A stretch of 64,000 bases of DNA from Nautilus pompilius (GCA_018389105.1 JACATO010000922.1:1-64000), one strand, 5' to 3'; numbered from the stretch's first letter, positions 1-13,640 are shown. The notes: generated by a model not told the origin, from the sequence alone. Numbers and translations are program-made.

Positions 1-2072
1 TCTCATCGCAAGCTTACATTTTCCACCTTGGCTTCTAGGCAGCCTATAACCTGAAGTGCATTTCTGACCTAAATGTGGCTTAATGCGGCAAAGTACCGAC
101 AATTTAGGAAAGATTAAAAGACAGTATTTAGCTACGTTCCGGTACTAAGAATTACAATGTGAAATGGCATGTAAAAAAAACAAAAAAACAACTACAATCT
201 TTACTTAAAAACAAAATATTGTACAGCGCGCGGCGTTAGATGTGTTATCAGTATTTGGAAATATATTTTAGCGTTCCGGAAGTTCGATCGTCATATTTAG
301 TGTCACTATCTATCGAGTGTAGCCTCCTGTTGTACACGTCACGCTCACCAGACGTCGCATGTTTCATCTGTCCTGTACTTTGCCACGCCTCATGCAAAGC
401 CTGGGCCAGATCAGCTGCATTCTAAACAAGAGAAATTCTTTTCAGCACATTTTTCCCGATTTGACTCCAAGGATAATTTACCGGGTTCAGATCCAGGTTC
501 TAACCTGGAGATATCGCACCGCTGCCGGGGAGCTCTGGCGCATCTCGTTCGAGGATCGGTTGCTAAAAAAAAAAAATTCTGTAATTGACTGCAAATATTT
601 GACATGATTTCAGTCGGAGAGCGGACAGACAGGCGTCTACTGCGACAATCTGCCCATGGCGATATTGCCGGACCGGTCTTCGGATATCTTGTACAATTTA
701 CACCGTGCGAAGACCGATTCTGTCAGAATGCTGCACTAAGAAAACGGTTGACTGGAATGAGGGATCTATGAAACCTGTATCTACATATAAAGATAGTAAA
801 TTTTTAAAATTAAGTTTTATGATAATCTGTTCAAACCTTAATTCCGCTAAGCGCTGTTTCTTTAATTGAAAACGATATCTTGACAGATGTAAGTCTTGCG
901 ACAGATAATTAACTGTGCTGTGTTTCCCGATCTCATTAGTTCGGGAAGTTTCGCCAAATTGCATGCTTTTTAAAAAAAAAAAAAAAAATTATATTTTAGA
1001 AAGTTCAGCTTTAATTAAAGATGATCGGTCAAGAAAATCAAGGAAACCAATCTGGAAAGGGTTGATTTTTTTTAAAGACTTGTAATCAGATATTGCAAAA
1101 CAAAAAAATTTGTTTACAGAGAATATTTGAAAAATTTTTTACTCAAATTATAGCTTCTTTTTTCGTAAACGGCACGAAATATCGTTCTTGTAGAGACAGT
1201 GGGAGCGGCAGGTGCGCGGCTGTGAGCTTTAACATTACCTCAAGCCCACTATCGCGTCTGCCCGGAGCCGGTACACATCGTAAATCGGCGATCGCTCTTC
1301 ACCGGCTTTTCCCATTAGAGTTTGCGGTCGTTACAAGTGCGCGCGAGGACTGCAGGTAAACTCCGTGGTCGTCCACAGCGCTGTTCGCAACTCCATTGTT
1401 CCGCGTGTAAGGTTAATTAAAAAACGTCGGGTATTTTATTATCTATGTGAAGGAGACAGTTTGTTTGAAGTTTGACGCCAATGAGGCTGGGGAACCCGCA
1501 GACATCCGGCCGCTCACGAGTGGCTGTCTTGCCGAACTGTGTTCACACGGAGCCTGCGGTCACCAGAAAACGATATTTTTATTGATAATCGTACTCGCAG
1601 ACCGCACTCGTCGCCTACATTGACAGAGCTATTAATTTTATGCTACGGTAACATTCGTAATTTCTCTTTAGTTTTCGAGTGTTCCCTACGAGCCACATGG
1701 TACAGCCGGTCCGGGGTGTTCTGCTACACTGCTGTCACTAGGTGTTTTCCCGATCTGACTTCCCTGCCTACACAGTGATTTAATTTAAATGGTCAGCTTC
1801 CCACTCACGTGTCTGAGAAATCCAGTTTGTGCTTTCTTTCCAGGGGTTAATTCGTTTCCGTATTAAAGTTACCCTAAAACCCTTTTAGACCGAGTAGTCT
1901 GGCGTCACTGAAGCGAACACAACAATTTCCACACCCAGTAAATTAAAGAAAAGCAAATATGTAATTATATCTCGGTCTTTTATTATTTGGATCACGCGGG
2001 GTCCGTATCAGAAGATTCAATGAAGCTTAGACTACCGAAGGCATCCCGGAGAGGCTTGGTGGATAGAAGTCC
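1..2072. other. unassigned sequence, no gene recognised
   Basis: I see no recognisable protein, RNA gene or mobile element. A GC-richer patch at about 1160-1400 ends a CpG-containing stretch with a CAG/GTAAAC junction near 1353, which could be an exon end. No reading frame there is convincing. Confidence 0.4.
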
Positions 2073-2345
2073 TTAGAACCTGAGTGGCAGTTTATATAAG
2101 TCATGTTGGCTCATAGGAACCCACTGAAAACGCTGGTGATAGTAGACGATGAAGAGGCAGGACTGTTGGTGGTAGCACTGCTGACTGGTCAAGCAACCTT
2201 GAACAATAACAAGCAAGGTCCTGCCAGCCATGATCCCTCCCCACACCATAACACTCCTCTCATCATAACGACCGTGCTGAACAAAATTAAAGACGTATAT
2301 ATATACATTCACACAATCTAAATATTTATGTTTAAACGTGTACAT
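2073..2345 (-). pseudogene. Tc1-like transposase fragment
   Basis: On the minus strand this stretch translates into a piece of a Tc1-type DDE transposase. The run DERSVMVWGGIMAGRT followed by LVIVQGCLTSQQCY matches the conserved block between the first and second catalytic aspartates of Tc1 enzymes. Only about 60 of the usual 340 residues are recognisable. Neither the DNA-binding amino half nor the carboxy-terminal catalytic glutamate/aspartate region is visible, and I found no terminal inverted repeats. It is a dead fragment of a cut-and-paste transposon. The assignment rests on the conserved VMVWGGI core, which is highly characteristic; the exact subfamily is not resolved. Confidence 0.7.
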
Positions 2346-5300
2346 GTTTTTGTACAGCGTTTTGTTGTTTTTATTTACACTGCATCTAGAAAGTATTAAA
2401 ACATGCTTAAAATTCTAATGATTCAGTGAGAAGTTGGCACTATCGCATGTGAAATTCCAGTCAGATGCAGAAAGTAGGCAAAATAAAAACGCCAAAAGTC
2501 CTGCCAGCCCGGTCAAATCGAAATCTACGCAAGCGTAACACAGAAGTAATAGGATTCGCCAAAAAGAGCGTCCAAACTCACTTTCCGAGGGACAGTGGCT
2601 GACGGAAATGACGTCACGCTTCGCAGCAAATGGTTTGTGTTCAAAATGAACCGACGAGGCCGTCACCTAGCGGACTGAATGCGTCACATGATTTATTTTC
2701 TTTTTTTCTGGAAATAAACTATAAAAGCTAAAGATTACTACCGAACAAAAGTAGATCGATTATAATTCAATAAACCGTCTGCGTAAAGAATCCAACAATG
2801 ACATCAACAGCAGTGTTGACAGACAAAAAAGAAAAGAAACAAGACAATTCTACCGGGAAATCACTGGAAATGCACTGATATTGTGTAGTGTTTCGTTGTT
2901 TCTTTTCTAATTGTCCTTGAACGTTTATCGAAAAAGTGAACTTTTAAGGTGATAATTAGGTAAACTTCGTCTTTTGTTAGTGCTGATAGAAGAGAAGCAA
3001 GTAAACCGATGGCTTGGCGCAGACTGACTTTAGAGTTAGATCGAAACAGCAGGGAAGACAGTAGCTTCTGGCTACTTCGGATAAGGTAGATAACGGCGTT
3101 AGTTTCGTAAAAGAAAACACAGTACAATCAGGCAAGGTTTGCACTTGTAAATATGCTGTATAACTCAGGTTGCAGAGTCGTTAAGTTCAAAGAAACAAAC
3201 TACTGAACTATGTTATTTTAAAAAAAACGAGAGATTAAATTAACACACTGTTTTATTTTTTTTTAAAAAATCTTTAACGGTCCAGAGAAGATCACACCCA
3301 AAGCTCTACTACACTGATAATATCTATCCAAAAATTCAACTTAAGTTTAGTTATCTTTACATCCAGCCAGTCTGGCTTAATCTTATGGATAATTTCACCT
3401 GTGCAAGCAGACATTTAGGAAAGATAAACAGTAAGTTGTTGCCTATTTATTCAAATCAGCTTTCTTTACTGAAACCACCAGATAATTTAAAGCTGCTTTC
3501 TACTGTAACTGAACTGTGTAGATAGAAACGAAACAAAATAAATAATTTACTGTTTTTTTTTCCCGATTCTTATTTCCATATTTTAATGCATTTTAATACC
3601 TCTTGGTGATTTTATATTTCCAGTCAAAACTTTGTATGTTAGAAGTGGTAGTTTCTGGCTCTTTAAATATTCTACTGGCAGAAGTAACCCGAAAAAAGAT
3701 GAACAACAAGCAAAAGATACAATTAAAGGACAACTAGTTCTTGCGGTTTTTCGAAAGCTTCTAAAGCACCGAGAAGTTTGCATGCATTTCTGTCTGTGAA
3801 AACCGAGAATAAATTGCCGATTTTGATCCAAATGGAAAAAAAAGTGGAATTCTCTGTAACCTACTATTGTTGCAGTGTCTGTTAGAGAACGTATCCCCAC
3901 CTGAATCTGACGCTCGTTTTCGCTCATTCCGCCATAGATTCTACATCTTATAACAATTGTAAGGTTACTTCATAATCAGATGTCATTATCTTTCTTCGAG
4001 GTAGGCGCAGTACCGACCCATTTACCGATAAAATGGAAATACCTCTCTTGGATATAAAGAGGATTTTAAAAAAAATGTTGTGCAAGAACGACGCATTAAA
4101 GCAACAGTGACTAAACTACATAATTCGATCAAGAGTATCATTTTGCGTTAAAAAAAAGGAAAATGCTACCGATGGTTTCACTTTAACTGCTGGGTAGAAC
4201 TCGAGACGAAATAAAACTAATAATACTTAAGTTGAAACCCGTGTCTTAGTTTGGAAGGTGAGAAAGATGAGGCTTTAAGGTTAACGTATTGGCTGGCTGT
4301 TTGTTCAGTTTATCGTTCGTAAGAAAATATTTATGAGCCCAAAATTAATTGCAGTATTTAAGGAACTTCGACGTATTCTTCTTCCACATTTACCCGGCAG
4401 CAAGGCCGTTGGAGAAATGATAATAACGGACAGGAATCTCACTGAACAGCAATTATTCATCTCGCAATCTTTCTCCGGATTTCTGCAGTCGATAATCATT
4501 AACGTTCTATCTTGGATTTTTGTTGGGTTGTTTTTCCTCTTGGCTTCATCGACAAATCTCTTACAGCGAACTGATATTATAAAAGCGGACTCTATTGAGG
4601 ACGTAACAGGCTGGCTAATTGCTGGCAGCGGTATTAAGATGGTACCGAGAAAGGTGGTTTCGCAAAAATACACACCTTTTTTTTCTTTTTTTTTTTTTTT
4701 GAAGTTTCCGACGATTCCTTCCTGCTTCACGAGAATTTGGGTCTGTCTGACATGGACTCAGGGCCCGCATCGATAAGACGGTTTAACTACGTTTGCCAAA
4801 CGTAAACTATCCAGACATTAACTACTGTTTAGGAATGGTAGTTAAGAACACACAACACTTGAATGCATATAAGACTTTCAAATTAACCCCCCCCCTTCCG
4901 TGTCAAGGTGACTGACGATAGTGGTTTCGCATCACGTGAGAAAAAAATACATTTTACAGAACCAAAGGATATGATTATTGCCCATCGTAATAAACCCTGT
5001 CGCCTGGGTTAGGTGGATGGAATCCTATACCTTTGATGCGACGGAACTAAGTGATTTAAGCATCAGGTATTTTTAATTAGTCCCTCGCTCTTGGAAAACT
5101 CCTTAAAAAGTGTTTTGAAAAGTTGCTGTTTTATTTTTTTTCGAAATTTTTAAAATCGTTTTAACTGTAGTTGGGGGGAGGAATCGTTGAAATCGATTTA
5201 ATATGTACCACCAGTCTGCTTTCCTTTTGCTCCGGCATCTTCATCCGCTCGAGGAATGACGTCATCGCTGTTGAAACGTCAAAATCAGCTGACATAATTA

Positions 5301-6419
5301 GGTCTCTTGAGCGTTTTCCACTAAAATCACGAAAACTTTCTGAAACAACCCTTAATATCCCTAAAGACCGTTACTACAAAAAGAAGGGAAAAAAGGGGGG
5401 GAAAGGTCAAAATAACGACAAAACAAACTTCTGAGATGGAATTTCACTGGCAGAATTAGCCTAATTATAGCACCTGGGAGTGTATCACGTGTCCCTCCTC
5501 CCTCCCCGTATTTTGAGTAGAACGACTCCAAGAATCGAAATCCCGGGTTGTTGTTTTTTTGTGTTTGTTTGTATTGTTCGATCAGTTCGGCTCGAAGGAT
5601 TTAACGTAAGTCGCAGAGAAGACGAGAGGCCTCCTGTCACACCACCTTCACGCTTAATTTGGTGTTTACAATCTTACGTAGGAAAGATGATAACAGATAA
5701 CACGATAAATAGGAAAACAAAAAAAAAAACTTTCTTTTTTTAAATGTATCAAAATCCATTTAATATTTCTTTCAATGCCTCGACAACAACAAAGCTAGTA
5801 AAATCCAATCGATTATGCTAAAACGTTACTTGACTGGAATTTTTTTTTCTGAAATTTTTGTAGCCAATACAACGGGATCCCTTCAAGTTCACAAACTTCA
5901 ATATAGCATCTACACTACCGACATGGTAAGAATGCTTCACCAATCTACTTTTTTTAAAGATTTCGAATGCTCGTTGTGAAAGGTGCATGTCATTCAGTCA
6001 TTGCAATTAATGTGTCTATTTAGAACGTTTGATCTTGTTCCAGATCTTTGAATCTCAATTTAAATATAAGATTTCTTTTAATACAATATCTGGAAAGATC
6101 TCAACTGGCCATATGCATATAAAGTAAGATTTGCTTATATAACGGTCACAGGGAGTCACATTTTAGCCTATGCTACTGTATGCTCCTGGTAAACAGAGAA
6201 TTAAGAGAGCTCCAAAGAAAATATTAGATGTTTGAAACGTGGATCAGAAGGATGCTAAAAGAGTAACTCAACCGGTAAACGAGAAACAAAGTGGTCGAGT
6301 AAAGCCACCTTGTAACTAAAAGAATTTCTTCCTCTAATCTTAATTTAGCAACCGTAGAAGTAAGTGAATACAATTTACACTGACGTCGTCTATGTAGGCA
6401 GACAATCACTATTCCATAA
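2346..6419. other. unassigned sequence, no gene recognised
   Basis: AT-biased single-copy-looking sequence with homopolymer runs (for example poly-T near 4679-4700) and no supported gene. Overlapping ORFs on both strands at 4305-4776 lack any recognisable domain, and their T-rich segment translates to a phenylalanine run. Confidence 0.4.
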
Positions 6420-6835
6420 TCGCCTTCAGACAACTGGGTTTTAAATTTTAAAAAAGGAATAAAGACTTTCAACCTAAGTGTCTTCAACCCACGGTCAAGC
6501 ATGGTGGTGTCATGGTATTGGCTGCATTAGCATTGTACCTATTAGGCATTCTGAGATTCGGTGGCTATACTCTTAGAACGATGGTGCTGGATGCCACATC
6601 TTTTGTGTAACCACAGCGTGAAGAGAAAAAAATTCAAGACATTTAACTTTATTCTTGGTTACCCCAAACCCATGATATTAGTCCGATCAAGCACCTGGAT
6701 CGTCGACGACACTATGATGGCATTAAAAAGAAGTCTTACACAGATATGGGAGAACCTTAATCAGATTGTAATGCAAAATCTCGTTGATTCATTGTCTAAT
6801 AGGGTATAGGATCGTCTTACTCCAAAAATGGTAAC
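6420..6835 (+). pseudogene. Tc1-like transposase remnant
   Basis: The plus strand carries the central and carboxy-terminal parts of a Tc1-type transposase broken by frameshifts. QPTVKHGGVMVL at about 6489-6522 corresponds to the conserved TVKHGG block. WLPQTHDISPIKHL near 6658-6700 corresponds to the WP-QSPDLNPIE motif that bears the last catalytic residues. The run NLVDSLSNRV before the stop near 6809 matches the carboxy-terminal helix. The stretch between the first and last blocks is shortened, so the region holding the second catalytic aspartate is largely deleted. No terminal repeats were recognised. It differs in sequence from the other Tc1 pieces in the window, so it is probably an independent insertion. 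Confidence 0.7.
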
Positions 6836-9784
6836 TCGACCAAGCACCAACAGTAAAAATTCCACTCCATTGTTTGTCTTTATTCGCCAGATTCTGCAAC
6901 AAACTAAAACACTGAAGAAATAACAGAGCTCCAAATTATTCAGGCAGGGCACTGTATAATATAGTTTGTTCTCTTTTAATCTCCACAAAATTAACCAAAT
7001 CATTTTTTGTTTTAATAATCTAATCTAATATTTCATTTATTTGTAGTCATGACGACAAATTGTCGAAGACAATTAACTTACAACAAATAATTTAAAGATC
7101 GCTAATTAGATGTCACTCATTTAACTCTACATTAAAATATAACAAAAATAGGGTTTTTTTTAAATTTGTAGTATATGTAATGACAAAATATCTATCGTAC
7201 AACAAAAACTATCCTTTTTATCGGTAATACATTTTGAGCTATCATTAGACACCATACATGAAACAGAGGAACACATGCGATTGACCTATTTTATCGAAGG
7301 ACAGGTGATAATCGCGTTCATTCAAGATTTTTAGTTTCTAGGAAACAAAATGGCGGACATAGAATTTCTACCAGCAGCCGTAAAGATAGGTTTTCACTTC
7401 CTTTCTTGGAGTTTCACTTTTCAACCGTTTTCCGCCAGTTTAAACGGACTGACCCCCCCAAAAAAATCATTTCAGCTTTGAGCAGAGTTAAATGATCATT
7501 TGGCCTGCAATCGGTTTTATCTTCTTTGTAAAAATACGAGAGTTTCAAGTTAATCCGACTTATCCTGAGTTATTTTAAAGAAAGGTAATAAGCTGTCTCG
7601 ATACAAAACTATAAGGTCGAGGCTTTTCCTCCTATATAAGGCAACTCGGTAACCCTCATCTTTCTGATATGCTTTGGGCGATAATTTGCGTTAAAATATA
7701 TTACATTAGTGGGAAAAAAAAGTACTTAGCAAAGAAAGGAAGGTTGGCAGCAACTCGGGCTTTGAGCCAGTAGAAAGAAATTGGGAACTAGAACCGTGGA
7801 AATAAACGATAAGCGAACCACTCCGCCGTGTGTCCGCGGTTTTCCGAAAGAAACATTTTTCGTCGGCAATGGCTCCCCACCCACCCCCAACCCCGAATTC
7901 TTTGTTCTGGCTTGATCTTTAAAAAGAGCCGGCCATAAAAGTTAACTGATGATAAACAGAACGAAAACCAACAGCTCTGTGCAGCGCGAAACGAAATATT
8001 TCCACTTTTACATAACGGGGGGGGGACGAGCTCTTTGTCATCTGCGTCGAGTTCGATGAAGAACTTCTCGCGTTCTTCTTCTAATCCACTGTTCTCGGAG
8101 CTGCAACGGTCTTCGCAGACCCCTGGTAACAATGCCAGTTTGTAGCTAAATCGCACCATTAGGAAATCCATTTACTTCTTCCTCCTCCCCCCCCCGGCAC
8201 CCCTTTTTTTTTTTCCTAAAGCGAATGCAATTTCGGCGGTCGCGATGCAAAGTCCCGCGGACTCTCAAGGGTTAAATTAAGCCAGCGCTACAACTGAACC
8301 AAACTCGCATTTGTCTTAGTTATCGCTTTCTGCGTAATTCCCCTCCCCCCTCCTAGATCTCGTGGTTCCACCGCGATAGCCGGGGGGGGGGATCTTTGTA
8401 GCCGGAGAAGCAGCGCAGAACTGAAATAAGTAGAGAAGCTATACACACACACAAAAGAGAAGAAATGAATGACAGTTAACAAACCTACTAAAAACCTGGG
8501 CACTGTCAGATAAACTGGTAACTACAGACACGAAACACCGCCACAGCCGTCGTATAGCTGACTCTGGATTAATTGGGATTTTTTTTTTTATTTTTAAGAT
8601 TTCTCCAGCATCCGTTCCGACAGCTAAGCGATAAAATTAGAAAAGAAGAAAATGGGTAAAAAACTAAAGTTCCCCTAATCGGGATCTTTACGCGGACAAG
8701 GGAATAAAATCGGGATCTGTCGATGCATCGCGAATTTTCTGAGACAAAAGATGACGGGGATTTCATGACGACCAAAATATACTGGCCACTTTAATTAATG
8801 GTAATCTCGGAGACAGTGATAGATAACCGTAGTTTTCTCACCTTCAGTTAGATCTCCCGTTTAGTGTTGGTAAGCGTCTTAAACTCTGTGTGTTTGTGTG
8901 TGTTTTGATTCGGCAGTAAATGTGCAAGTTCATTTCGGAAATACAGCACCCAGCCCCATCAATGTGGTCAGCCCGTGAGTGAATGTATCAGACCGAAATC
9001 TACATATTTCCGGTGGTGCCCCGAAACACGTGAGTCCTGAGGTATTTCTCCGTTTACCAGAGATCGTGTTTCATATAGGCCGTTCAAAAGGTGAGGCCAA
9101 AGCCAATGGAAGGTTTCCAAGAGCCTGGGACATTTCCACTGGATCTGTGACCACCAGTTTTATTACGAAGTTCGCCCGAGTCGGGAAGGTCACTTCCGGG
9201 GCACGTGACCTGGACGATGGCGACAAGAACACGCTGACGCGAGTCGCCACCTTTACAGTGGTTTCCAAAATCTTCTCGCTAACGTCGCCCATGCCACAGG
9301 AAGAAGTGGGGGGAATGAAAAACAAATGGTCTAGTGTCGTTAGTGATTTGTCTACAACTTGCGTGCAGCACCCCTCCCCGGAAAAAACAACAACAAAAAG
9401 CAAAACGTTCTTTCCAGTAGGAATAAGATGCTACAAAGGTGCGGCCAGAGGACGGGTTTGATACGACCGTCGACTATTGGCGGCGTCGCCATTTTAAGGG
9501 CAGCCCCTACCGGTGTAGCAATAAGACATAAGGAGGTTAAATGCCCGTAGAAGCGTCTAGATCGTTACCCGGAAGCAGCTCGTCCACATCCCGCCTCTAT
9601 GAGAGAAATCAAAGGGAGCTTTTACCACAGATATGTAAAAATCTGTGCCGGAGGTCGATAGAAGACCTGTTTGATTCAACGCCAAACAGGTTAGGGGCAC
9701 AATGCGCTGTAAACAGGGGGCTCGAAAAATATTAAGGTGAAGAATTTCACTATACTGTAAATATTTATTTTCTGTCACATCAGT
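6836..9784. other. unassigned sequence, no gene recognised
   Basis: No protein family recognised. The part from 7780 to 9540 is richer in CpG and contains poly-C/poly-G runs, and overlapping ORFs occur on both strands at 8979-9461. None shows a domain. An isolated AAAATGGCGGA (7347-7357) resembles a YY1 site, but nothing around it supports a promoter. Confidence 0.35.
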
Positions 9785-9920
9785 AAGGTAACGTTGTGCC
9801 GCGGTTATCCGTTACCTGTTCTGTGCCAGAGGGCGCCTGGGGCTTCCGAATTCGGCACGGAACGACGGGGATTCGAACTTGGGACCCTCAATCCAGCAAC
9901 TCAACAACTGGGCCGCCTGT
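9785..9920 (-). mobile_element. tRNA-derived SINE-like element
   Basis: Read on the minus strand, 9856-9917 looks like a degenerate tRNA gene. An A-box-like segment (GGCCCAGTTGTTGAG) is followed about 30 bp later by a good B box (AAGTTCGAATCCC), the internal RNA polymerase III promoter elements. Unrelated tail sequence follows towards 9785. This arrangement is typical of tRNA-derived SINEs. I could not define a poly-A or simple-repeat tail or target duplication, so the outer limits are approximate. Confidence 0.5.
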
Positions 9921-10974
9921 TCCTTTTTTCACCATGCCCTTGTCGGTTTTTGAAAACATTTTCCTACTAGCAGCTTGAAAACTACATGTTTATAGAAAAG
10001 TTTACCCGCAAACATTACTTTGCTGACATAGCCATCAGGATAAAGAGAGTTCCCGTTTAGAATTAATCCATCCAATTAAACTGTTAGATGAAGAAGCTGA
10101 ATAGGAATCTTCTTCTGAATTAATAGACCCAAAGATGCCACAAACGATTTTATCTGCCTCGTCATCTCGGTGTAAGGAAAGATCTCTTTTATTTCAAATA
10201 GAACTCAGAATTGTTTCTGCTTCTTCTAGTACAAGACCTTTCGTCTCGCAGAGTTAAAAACTTCAATATTATTTACAGATTCAATAACTTTGCTAAAATA
10301 CTCTTCCTTTCCTGAAAAAGAGTCGGATGGCCATTCAGTACCCGCTTCAGAAATTCACACGTGGCGTTCTTAATGTATCTTTTATTGGAATAACAATGCA
10401 CCGGCTTTGTATCGCAAACTTTCTCCTTTTTTGTTCTAGAATTTCATTTGTTTTACCCAAAGAACAGCTATGGTAAGGATTGTACTGGATACCAGGACGA
10501 AGGACAATTCTGGCTTTAAATGAGTCCCACTTATCTGACAGAGTGACTTGATTACATATGTAGTCGAGCTGTTTTAGTGCCGTTAACAAGAAGACACCAA
10601 GAATTTCACAGTGAGCCGTCTGGAGGAAATAAACACCCCGTTGTACCAAATGTAACTTTAAATCGATCGCTAATACAAATAGAATACTTCATGGATAGCT
10701 ATCGGCTGGTCCGCTGGGTTAGGTGCTTGGGCTGCTCGCTTGCTTCTGGAATATTTCTTTAAAAGCAGACGATGTCCTCCCCACCCCGTGTCTCTACTTA
10801 TCGTTATTTCGTTATTCGGACAATTCTGGGATTTACTCGTTTCCGAAAGCTAACAGAAGGTTGCAATTCCATCAGGTTGCGAAGACTGAGACCAAAAAAC
10901 GAGGATTTAAGGGGATACAGAACGCGCGACTCCATCCTAGGAGTTCAGCTCGACAGAACCTCGGAGATTCTTTA
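9921..10974. other. unassigned sequence with possible decayed coding traces
   Basis: No gene can be supported. On the minus strand, 10060-10400 gives short runs rich in Glu, Asp, Ser and Lys interrupted by stops, as a decayed coding exon might, but no family is recognisable. Confidence 0.25.
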
Positions 10975-10978
10975 ATGC

Positions 10979-11040
<62 letters not shown>
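10975..11040. repeat. (GA)n microsatellite
   Basis: About 60 bp of almost pure GA dinucleotide repeat. ORFs running through it encode only Arg-Glu repeats and are artefacts. Confidence 0.95.
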
Positions 11041-11041
<1 letters not shown>

Positions 11042-11043
11042 TC

Positions 11044-11110
11044 CAGTCAGATCGACTCAGTGGTTAGTTGTCTGGTTATGGCCGAGGGCTCAGAGTTCGC
11101 TTTGGCTGGA
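11044..11110 (+). mobile_element. possible tRNA-like SINE head
   Basis: GACTCAGTGGTTAGTTG resembles a pol III A box. It is followed at tRNA-like spacing by GGCTCAGAGTTCGC, a poor B box. The second half is too degenerate for a firm call. Confidence 0.3.
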
Positions 11111-13360
11111 ACTTATCGAAATCTCTACCTTGGGTCTTTTAACCTCGTTGAACCATCTTGGGGTAGTTAGGGTCTTCCAGATAAACCAGCCAAGCGACAA
11201 ATGTTATTATTAATCAATTCAACTGTTTAAACTAAACATTATGCAAGATTTTCCTTAAGAGAAGACCTGTATCGATGTCTAAATGATCTGTACTTCACGG
11301 CAAACGTTTTTATCACTGTATTTTACCTGTGTATCCAGGTAAACACCTGTGGAGATTGCCTGAAAAGGAAAACAAAAGGACCGGAAAAAAAAAACTCAAT
11401 ATGAAAACCAACGAAACGGAAGGATATTTGAAAATAAATTACTTCTGGAAACTTCAGATTTATTAAAAATATATATATATAATTTCTAATAAAATAGATG
11501 TATACTTGATTAATTCCTGTATCTTACAAATAAGCATAATTATATCGAAAGATGCAATAAGTTTAGATAGCATGTGTATGTCACATAAAGTCCATCTTTC
11601 TCAGCGAATGCCAGTAAATGATGCGCATGCACAGAACCTATCTGCTCAATATACAGCAGTTTAAAGAAGACAATAACTCATACGGAAATATAAAAACGAA
11701 GCCAACAATTTATGATACAGGTAAAATTGCATTATTACCTGATTGCTTTTCTATGGTCAGCCCAACATTAAATAATTTAAAAAAACAAGTAAGATTTGCT
11801 CAGAGAGAATGGGGCGGCGGCGCCTGGTCTGGGACATTATCTACAACCGAAGTGACTAGTTCCGATCGCTTCTTGTCGGTCTTCGTGAGACCAGAGCTAC
11901 TGATGGCGACGACGGCCGACGCCGTGTTACCGCCCCTCGACCTAGGCTTGACCCCTTGCGGCTGATGGGTCTAATTTGTCCTATTCAGCTGTCGGCATCG
12001 AGTGTTTCTTTGTGGCGTAACGATGCTCTGCCGCGAGTGTTTTTAGCATTCCGATCTTCTGACCTCTGTATTTCATTTGCACTAATTGCAGTCGATTCCG
12101 TCGGTAGTTGTCCTGTCCTTAACCCTAACTGACCGGTTTTCTAATTCGGGTCTTCAACAGAACGATGACTTCCTACCCGCGCTTCCCTTGCAGGGTGGCC
12201 GGCCTGGCGGTATGCGAGGCACCTGCTTCCAGGTGATGCTTCAGTTCGTGTTTGTCACACGGCGCCGCGCAACTGCCTCCTCCAATCCATCTCTTCCATT
12301 AACAATCGTGCGGGCAGCGACGTCATCGCTTAAACTGAGTGGTCGATCGGCTAAAGCTGCATACCCCGCTAAGTCCTAACTCCCGTTGGCCGAGTTCGCC
12401 TGGAAGTTCAAATATCGATTCACGTGGGTCGGCTTTTGGTAAGCCGCCGTTGTCAGACAGGACAGTTCAGCATCTCGCAGTCGACGAGTAGCAGGCAGCC
12501 GCCGTTCTGTCGTGAAGCTGATGTTCTGGCGCACGGATTCACCGTGTGCAAACACGTGCTCTCCTTACCCTTCTACACGTCGCGCATGTATCGTGAGCAG
12601 AATAGCCAAAGACGCGACGATTTTTCCGTTACGGATAATAACCGTTTCTGGAAATGTAGGCCCTCGCAGAGATGCACGTGTGATCCTATCCCCGCATCTT
12701 TCTGCTCGCTGAACTTGCCTTTGAATTGAAACTAATGGTTCTTTAAGCAGAGGTTTAGCTAATCCAAAGAACTAGAACGGTCAGCTGTGGTTGGGGTTGG
12801 CAGAAGTATGTTGTGCCTCGCCGTAGCTGGCTGGCTCACCTGTCGGACTAAGTCAGTTGTAGAGGGCAGCCCCCCCCCCCCCCGATGGCCTGCGGGAAAA
12901 TCTGGTCACCTACTCTTGGCCACCTTACCTATTCCCACTCCTCGGAGCAGCACACGCACACCACCACACAAATTTTCATCTCATGCATCCCATACCTAAA
13001 ATCCGATGTGGCCTACCTGGAAAGTGCGGTTCGTTGAATTAGGGAATGACTCATGGCCAGCCAGTTGCGACCATACCAATTTGGCCACTTCTTTCCCTAC
13101 CCTAGGCCCCGTCTCTGTCGAACACCACTCTCCAGCTACCAGTTCTACGTATATACCCGACTACCCTGGGCCAGTTTTATACACTTATTTATCTATCAGA
13201 TAAAGCAATTCCTAAATCAGTTGTTCTATCTAAACTTCTTTTTAAAAAATTTAGAAAATTGTTCTAATTCCATCGATTTATTTATTTACGCTGCAAAGTC
13301 TATAACGTTTTTTTTTAGTTTACCTATTGAAAGGAAGTAGGAAGCTATCGTGGAGCCATC
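11111..13360. other. unassigned sequence, moderately CpG-containing
   Basis: No protein domain recognised in any frame. ORFs at 11618-11965, 12086-12379 and 12424-12729 overlap on neighbouring frames and lack motifs. A poly-C run lies near 12871-12883. Confidence 0.35.
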
Positions 13361-13362
13361 AG

Positions 13363-13504
13363 GGAAGAGAGAGAGAGAGAGATGGAGAGATGGAGAGAGA
13401 GAGAGAGAGAGAAGAGAGAGAGAGGAGAGAGAGAGAGAGAAGAGAGAGAGAGAGGAAGAGAGAGAGAGAGAGAGAGATGGAGAGATGGAGAGAGAGAGAG
13501 AGGA

Positions 13505-13551
<47 letters not shown>

Positions 13552-13640
13552 AGAGAGAGATGACGTCAGTACAGAGAGAGATGACGTCAGTATATATAGA
13601 TGACGTCAACACACGGAGAGACGGAGAGAGAGAGAGAGAG
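13363..13640. repeat. (GA)n-rich array with TGACGTCA palindromes
   Basis: Impure GA repeat interspersed with GATGGAGA variants. At its right end are three perfect TGACGTCA octamers (13561-13568, 13582-13589, 13601-13608), each preceded by GA repeat and spaced about 20 bp apart. TGACGTCA is the consensus cAMP-response element. Whether it binds anything here is unknown. Related arrays occur at 26.5, 33.0 and 34.9 kb. Confidence 0.9.

Noticed and set aside
4305..4776. Antiparallel ORFs of 141 and 147 codons
   Set aside because: They overlap on the same bases, one includes a homopolymer phenylalanine run, and no domain is recognisable in either.
7347..7357. YY1-like AAAATGGCGGA as a promoter
   Set aside because: Single short match with no TATA, CpG island or gene next to it.
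8979..9461. 160-codon plus-strand ORF with a 110-codon minus-strand ORF inside
   Set aside because: No motif and no splice context; length is not exceptional for a locally GC-richer stretch.
9828..9842. CTCF-like motif around CCAGAGGGCGCC
   Set aside because: It lies within SINE-like sequence and matches only the core of the consensus.
10060..10650. Possible decayed coding region on the minus strand
   Set aside because: Short acidic runs only, broken by stops, without any recognisable domain.
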